In this document: positions 6,333 to 8,329 of the stretch, piece by piece
Numbering within the stretch: the first letter of the stretch is position 1
Layout: every line of letters begins with the position of its first letter
NCBI GenBank assembly: GCA_017466495.1
Contig: JAFTUB010000182.1
Coordinates: 1 to 8,329, forward strand
DNA length: 8,329 bases
Origin: Clostridia bacterium
GTDB lineage: Bacteria; Bacillota; Clostridia; Oscillospirales; CAG-272
Direction of reading: 5' to 3'
Translations under genes and position numbers: made by a program
Notes under the pieces: generated by a model
Seen by the model: only the letters and a program-made list of their open reading frames with translations
What the model was told of the DNA's origin: nothing
Databases searched by the model: none

Positions 6333-6366
6333 CAGGGGCACGGCGCAGGCCGTGCCCCTGTTTTTT
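6333..6366 (+). terminator. Rho-independent terminator, probably bidirectional
   Basis: The perfect 11-bp GC-rich stem CAGGGGCACGG / CCGTGCCCCTG (6333-6343 and 6350-6360) has a 6-base loop and is followed by TTTTTTG. It lies 11 bases after the DUF4190 stop. It also sits just after the convergent galT stop. On the minus strand the stem is followed by CGGTTTTGATTTT, a weaker T-tract, so it may stop both transcripts. Confidence 0.92.
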
Positions 6367-6368
6367 GT

Positions 6369-7871
6369 TTACCGTCCGACGGTATCCAGGAAGCGGCCGA
6401 AGGCGGCACGTCCCTCTGCATCACAGCGGTAGACGCCCGCATCCTCCAGAACACGGACAAAGGTGCGGCCAATCTCCTCCATCAGCACCTCCATCACATT
6501 CTCGGAGGTAATCTGATATCTGGGCGCAAATGCGGCATACCATGCTGCGTGGTGCGCAATCTCAGGCACATTGGCAGGATCTTCACCGGCGAGGATTACC
6601 TCAGCCAGACGCTGCATCTCCCGATCCAGCCGGGCGGGCAGAACCGCCAGTCCCATGACCTCGATCAAGCCAATATTCTCCCGCTTGATATTATGCAGCT
6701 CGCTGTGGGGGTGATAGAGCCCCATGGGATGCTCCTCGGTGGTGAGGTTGTTGCGCAGGACAAGATCCAGCTCATACTCCCCGTCCCGCATCCGCGCAAT
6801 GGGCGTGATGGTGTTGTGAGGAACGCCGTCAGTCTCGGCAAAGATCATAGCTGCGGGATCGCTGTATCCCCGCCATGCCGTCAGAATGCGGTCGGCCAGC
6901 TCGGTTAAGCGGCACTTATCCTGTCCCCGCAGGCGGATAACCGCCATGGGCCAGCGGACAATTCCCGCGGCAATGTCCTCGTAGCCCCGGAAGGTGAATT
7001 CCTGCTCCATGGGAGCGCGGGCCATAGCAAAGGTATAGTGCCCACCCTGCATATGGTCGTGGCTGAGAATGGAGCCCCCCACAATGGGCAGATCGGCGTT
7101 GGAGCCGATGAAGTAATGGGGGAAGATCGAAACAAAATCCAACAGCTTCACAAAGGTGCTGCGATCGATCTTCATGGGCGTATGCTCAGCTGACAGGGCG
7201 ATGCAATGCTCGTTGTAGTAAACATAGGGAGAGTACTGCAGGAACCAGGGCTGATCGGCCATGCGAATGGGGATCACCCGATGGTTGGCACGGGGTGCGG
7301 CGGAAAGAGTTCCGGCGTAACCCTCGTTCTCACGACAGAGTGCGCAGAGGGGATATCCCGATGCCTTTGCCTTCCCTGCCGCCGCAATATCCCGGGGATC
7401 CTTCTCGGGCTTGGAAAGATTGATGGTAATATCCATCACACCGTAGGGGGTGTCCACCGTCCATTTGCGGTCGCGGGCAACCCGGTCAGTGCGGATATAA
7501 TTGCTGGCACAGCTGAGGGCATAATAGTATTCGGTGGCCGCCTCCGGGGACTCCGCATAGCGGCGGTTAAATTCGGCGATCACCGCCGAGGGCCGGGGAG
7601 TCAGCAGCCCCATCAGCTCGGTATCAAACAGATCACGGCGTGCTGTGGTGTCGGCTTCCAGCAGGCCGCGCTGTACGGCATCGTCGGTAAGAACGGAAAG
7701 GATCTCGGGCAGAGACATGGAAGAACCGTCGGGCTGCGGATCGGCGGGGGTATAGCTATCCCGACCGAGGGCATGAAGAATGCGGTTGATCACATAAACA
7801 AAGTCGGATTCTTCGATCAAGCCATGGGAGATTCCGTATTTTGCAAGAGCTTCTATTGCACAGTTGACCAT
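6369..7871 (-). CDS. galT: Class II galactose-1-phosphate uridylyltransferase (UDP-glucose--hexose-1-phosphate uridylyltransferase)
   Basis: This is the central Leloir-pathway enzyme of the cytoplasm, converting UDP-glucose plus galactose-1-phosphate to glucose-1-phosphate plus UDP-galactose. Its 500 residues match the long class II form of Firmicutes (class I is about 350). The active-site block SHDHMQGGHYTFAM has the H-x-H-x-Q pattern at His271-Asp-His273-Met-Gln275. His273 is the likely uridylylated nucleophile by analogy with class I enzymes. A CALCRENEGY motif (Cys176, Cys179) is also typical of the class. Further family-like stretches are NLSKPEKDPRDI, PYVYYNEHCIAL, GGSILSHDH and LYHPHSELHNIKRENIGLIEVMG. 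The gene has a consensus promoter and stands alone here; no galK or galE is in the window. The start at 7871 has GGGAGGG about 10 bases upstream. Confidence 0.95.
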   Translation of the reverse strand: MVNCAIEALAKYGISHGLIEESDFVYVINRILHALGRDSYTPADPQPDGSSMSLPEILSVLTDDAVQRGLLEADTTARRDLFDTELMGLLTPRPSAVIAEFNRRYAESPEAATEYYYALSCASNYIRTDRVARDRKWTVDTPYGVMDITINLSKPEKDPRDIAAAGKAKASGYPLCALCRENEGYAGTLSAAPRANHRVIPIRMADQPWFLQYSPYVYYNEHCIALSAEHTPMKIDRSTFVKLLDFVSIFPHYFIGSNADLPIVGGSILSHDHMQGGHYTFAMARAPMEQEFTFRGYEDIAAGIVRWPMAVIRLRGQDKCRLTELADRILTAWRGYSDPAAMIFAETDGVPHNTITPIARMRDGEYELDLVLRNNLTTEEHPMGLYHPHSELHNIKRENIGLIEVMGLAVLPARLDREMQRLAEVILAGEDPANVPEIAHHAAWYAAFAPRYQITSENVMEVLMEEIGRTFVRVLEDAGVYRCDAEGRAAFGRFLDTVGR

Positions 7872-7923
7872 TTTTTCTGTGCCCTCCCCCCAAGGGCCTT
7901 CCTTTCGTGAATTTTACCGTTTC

Positions 7924-7952
7924 AGTATAGCACAATTCCTTCATCTTGTCAA
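7924..7952 (-). promoter_or_regulatory. Strong sigma-A-type promoter of galT
   Basis: On the minus strand the -35 is consensus TTGACA (7947-7952), the spacer is 17 bases, and the -10 is TATACT (7924-7929) with an extended -10 TGC. The leader of about 45 bases holds a G-rich ribosome binding site. A small hairpin is possible (GCCCT 7881-7885 with AGGGC 7893-7897) and could partly cover that site. Confidence 0.88.
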
Positions 7953-8016
7953 ATCCCAAACCGCAGAAATCGGCAGTTTTTCTCCTTTTCGGTCATGAAA
8001 ATTTTACAGATGTCGG

Positions 8017-8045
8017 TTGAAAACCCCGGGGATTTGTGGTATACT
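8017..8045 (+). promoter_or_regulatory. Sigma-A-type promoter of the alpha/beta-hydrolase gene
   Basis: TTGAAA (8017-8022), a 17-base spacer and TATACT (8040-8045) form a near-consensus promoter with an extended -10 TGG. The spacer contains the palindrome CCCCGGGG. The -10 is the first copy of a tandem heptamer (8040-8053). The predicted start site falls inside or just after the repeat, about 30 bases before the ATG. Confidence 0.8.
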
Positions 8046-8053
8046 GTATACTG
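8039..8053 (+). repeat. Tandem TATACTG repeat / GTATAC-T-GTATAC palindrome at the promoter
   Basis: Two head-to-tail copies of TATACTG occupy 8040-8053, and a partial third (TATTTTTATAC) follows. Because GTATAC is self-complementary, 8039-8051 is also a 13-base palindrome around a central T. It overlaps the -10 box and the likely transcription start, a typical repressor position. It may be an operator or simply a duplicated -10. Confidence 0.6.
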
Positions 8054-8082
8054 TATTTTTATACGCAAACGGAGCGAAGCCA

Positions 8083-8329
8083 ATGCCCATACATCCGCTG
8101 ACCGCCGCTGCCCTGCGGATCCTCTCTTATCCCGACCTGAATATCCGAAAAAATTACCGGCTTGAACGGAAAGCCAAGCAGCTGCTGCATCCCGCCATGA
8201 AGTTTCTCTGGCAAACCTGGGACCATCGGGTGGTGCGGGAGGGCCGGGAGATTCCCGTTCGTGCCTTTATCCCTGCGGAAATGCGTTCCCGGGAGATTTT
8301 TCTCTTCTTCCACGGCGGCGGCTGGGTAT
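8083..8329 (+). CDS. Alpha/beta-hydrolase (esterase/lipase-like), N-terminal part only
   Basis: Only 82 codons are in the window before the right edge. The sequence ends in EIFLFFHGGGWV, a hydrophobic beta-strand followed by HGGGW (residues 77-81). HGGGW is the oxyanion-hole motif of the HSL/carboxylesterase branch of the alpha/beta-hydrolase fold. The preceding REGREIPVRAFIP strand pair fits the N-terminal sheet of that fold. No signal peptide is seen, so the enzyme is probably cytoplasmic. The nucleophile Ser (GxSxG) and the rest of the triad lie beyond the window, so substrate and activity cannot be judged. GGAG (8071-8074) lies 8 bases upstream of the ATG. It is divergent from galT with its own promoter. 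Confidence 0.82.
   Translation, partial: MPIHPLTAAALRILSYPDLNIRKNYRLERKAKQLLHPAMKFLWQTWDHRVVREGREIPVRAFIPAEMRSREIFLFFHGGGWV

Noticed and set aside
7206..7910. Open frame of 234 codons on the plus strand opposite galT
   Set aside because: It is antisense to galT and reads into the galT leader with no supporting signals.
8024..8031. CCCCGGGG palindrome in the hydrolase promoter spacer as an operator
   Set aside because: Eight bases of simple GC palindrome without a partner site is too little to call.
1..8329. CRISPR array, tRNA/rRNA, insertion sequence, phage attachment site or defence island
   Set aside because: I saw no spaced repeats, cloverleaf structures, transposase motifs or terminal inverted repeats. 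The genes are ordinary chromosomal ones.

Overview
This window looks like a chromosomal segment of a Gram-positive, Clostridia-type anaerobe. Ruminococcaceae/Oscillospiraceae gut bacteria are the best guess. The evidence is a moderately GC-rich coding sequence with AT-rich intergenic gaps, sigma-A-type promoters, AGGAGG-like ribosome binding sites, a Firmicutes-type class II galT, and DUF2752, DUF4190 and DUF3810 family proteins. This is inference from style and gene families; no taxonomic marker gene is present.

Positions 1-5295 (minus strand) hold an apparent operon. Its promoter lies at about 5267-5295. In transcription order it carries an RluA/RluD-type pseudouridine synthase (4325-5233), a DUF3810 membrane zinc-metalloprotease-like protein split by a one-base frameshift (3205-4328), a secreted or membrane-anchored protein with a degenerate NodB deacetylase fold (2054-3172), an OmpR/PhoB-type response regulator (1310-2023), and a WalK/PhoR-like sensor histidine kinase that runs off the left edge (1-1313). 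Two ATGA stop/start overlaps (4325-4328 and 1310-1313) and gaps of about 30 bases support one transcript. Four of the five products belong to the envelope or its sensing, so an envelope-surveillance role is plausible but unproven.

Positions 5312-6366 hold a divergent pair of small membrane proteins: a DUF2752 protein on the minus strand and a DUF4190-like protein on the plus strand. They share a gap of about 106 bases and each is closed by its own intrinsic terminator.

Positions 6369-8329 hold a stand-alone class II galT (minus strand) for the Leloir galactose pathway. It is divergent from a truncated alpha/beta-hydrolase gene (plus strand) across an intergenic region of 211 bases. That region has two strong promoters whose -10 regions are nearly identical, and a tandem heptamer repeat on the hydrolase promoter.

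No mobile element, CRISPR array, tRNA or rRNA was found. No intergenic stretch exceeds 300 bases. I did not find a convincing new defence or biosynthetic system. The most unusual items are the pseudo-deacetylase encoded next to a two-component system, the frameshifted DUF3810 gene, and the shared extended -10 promoter pattern.
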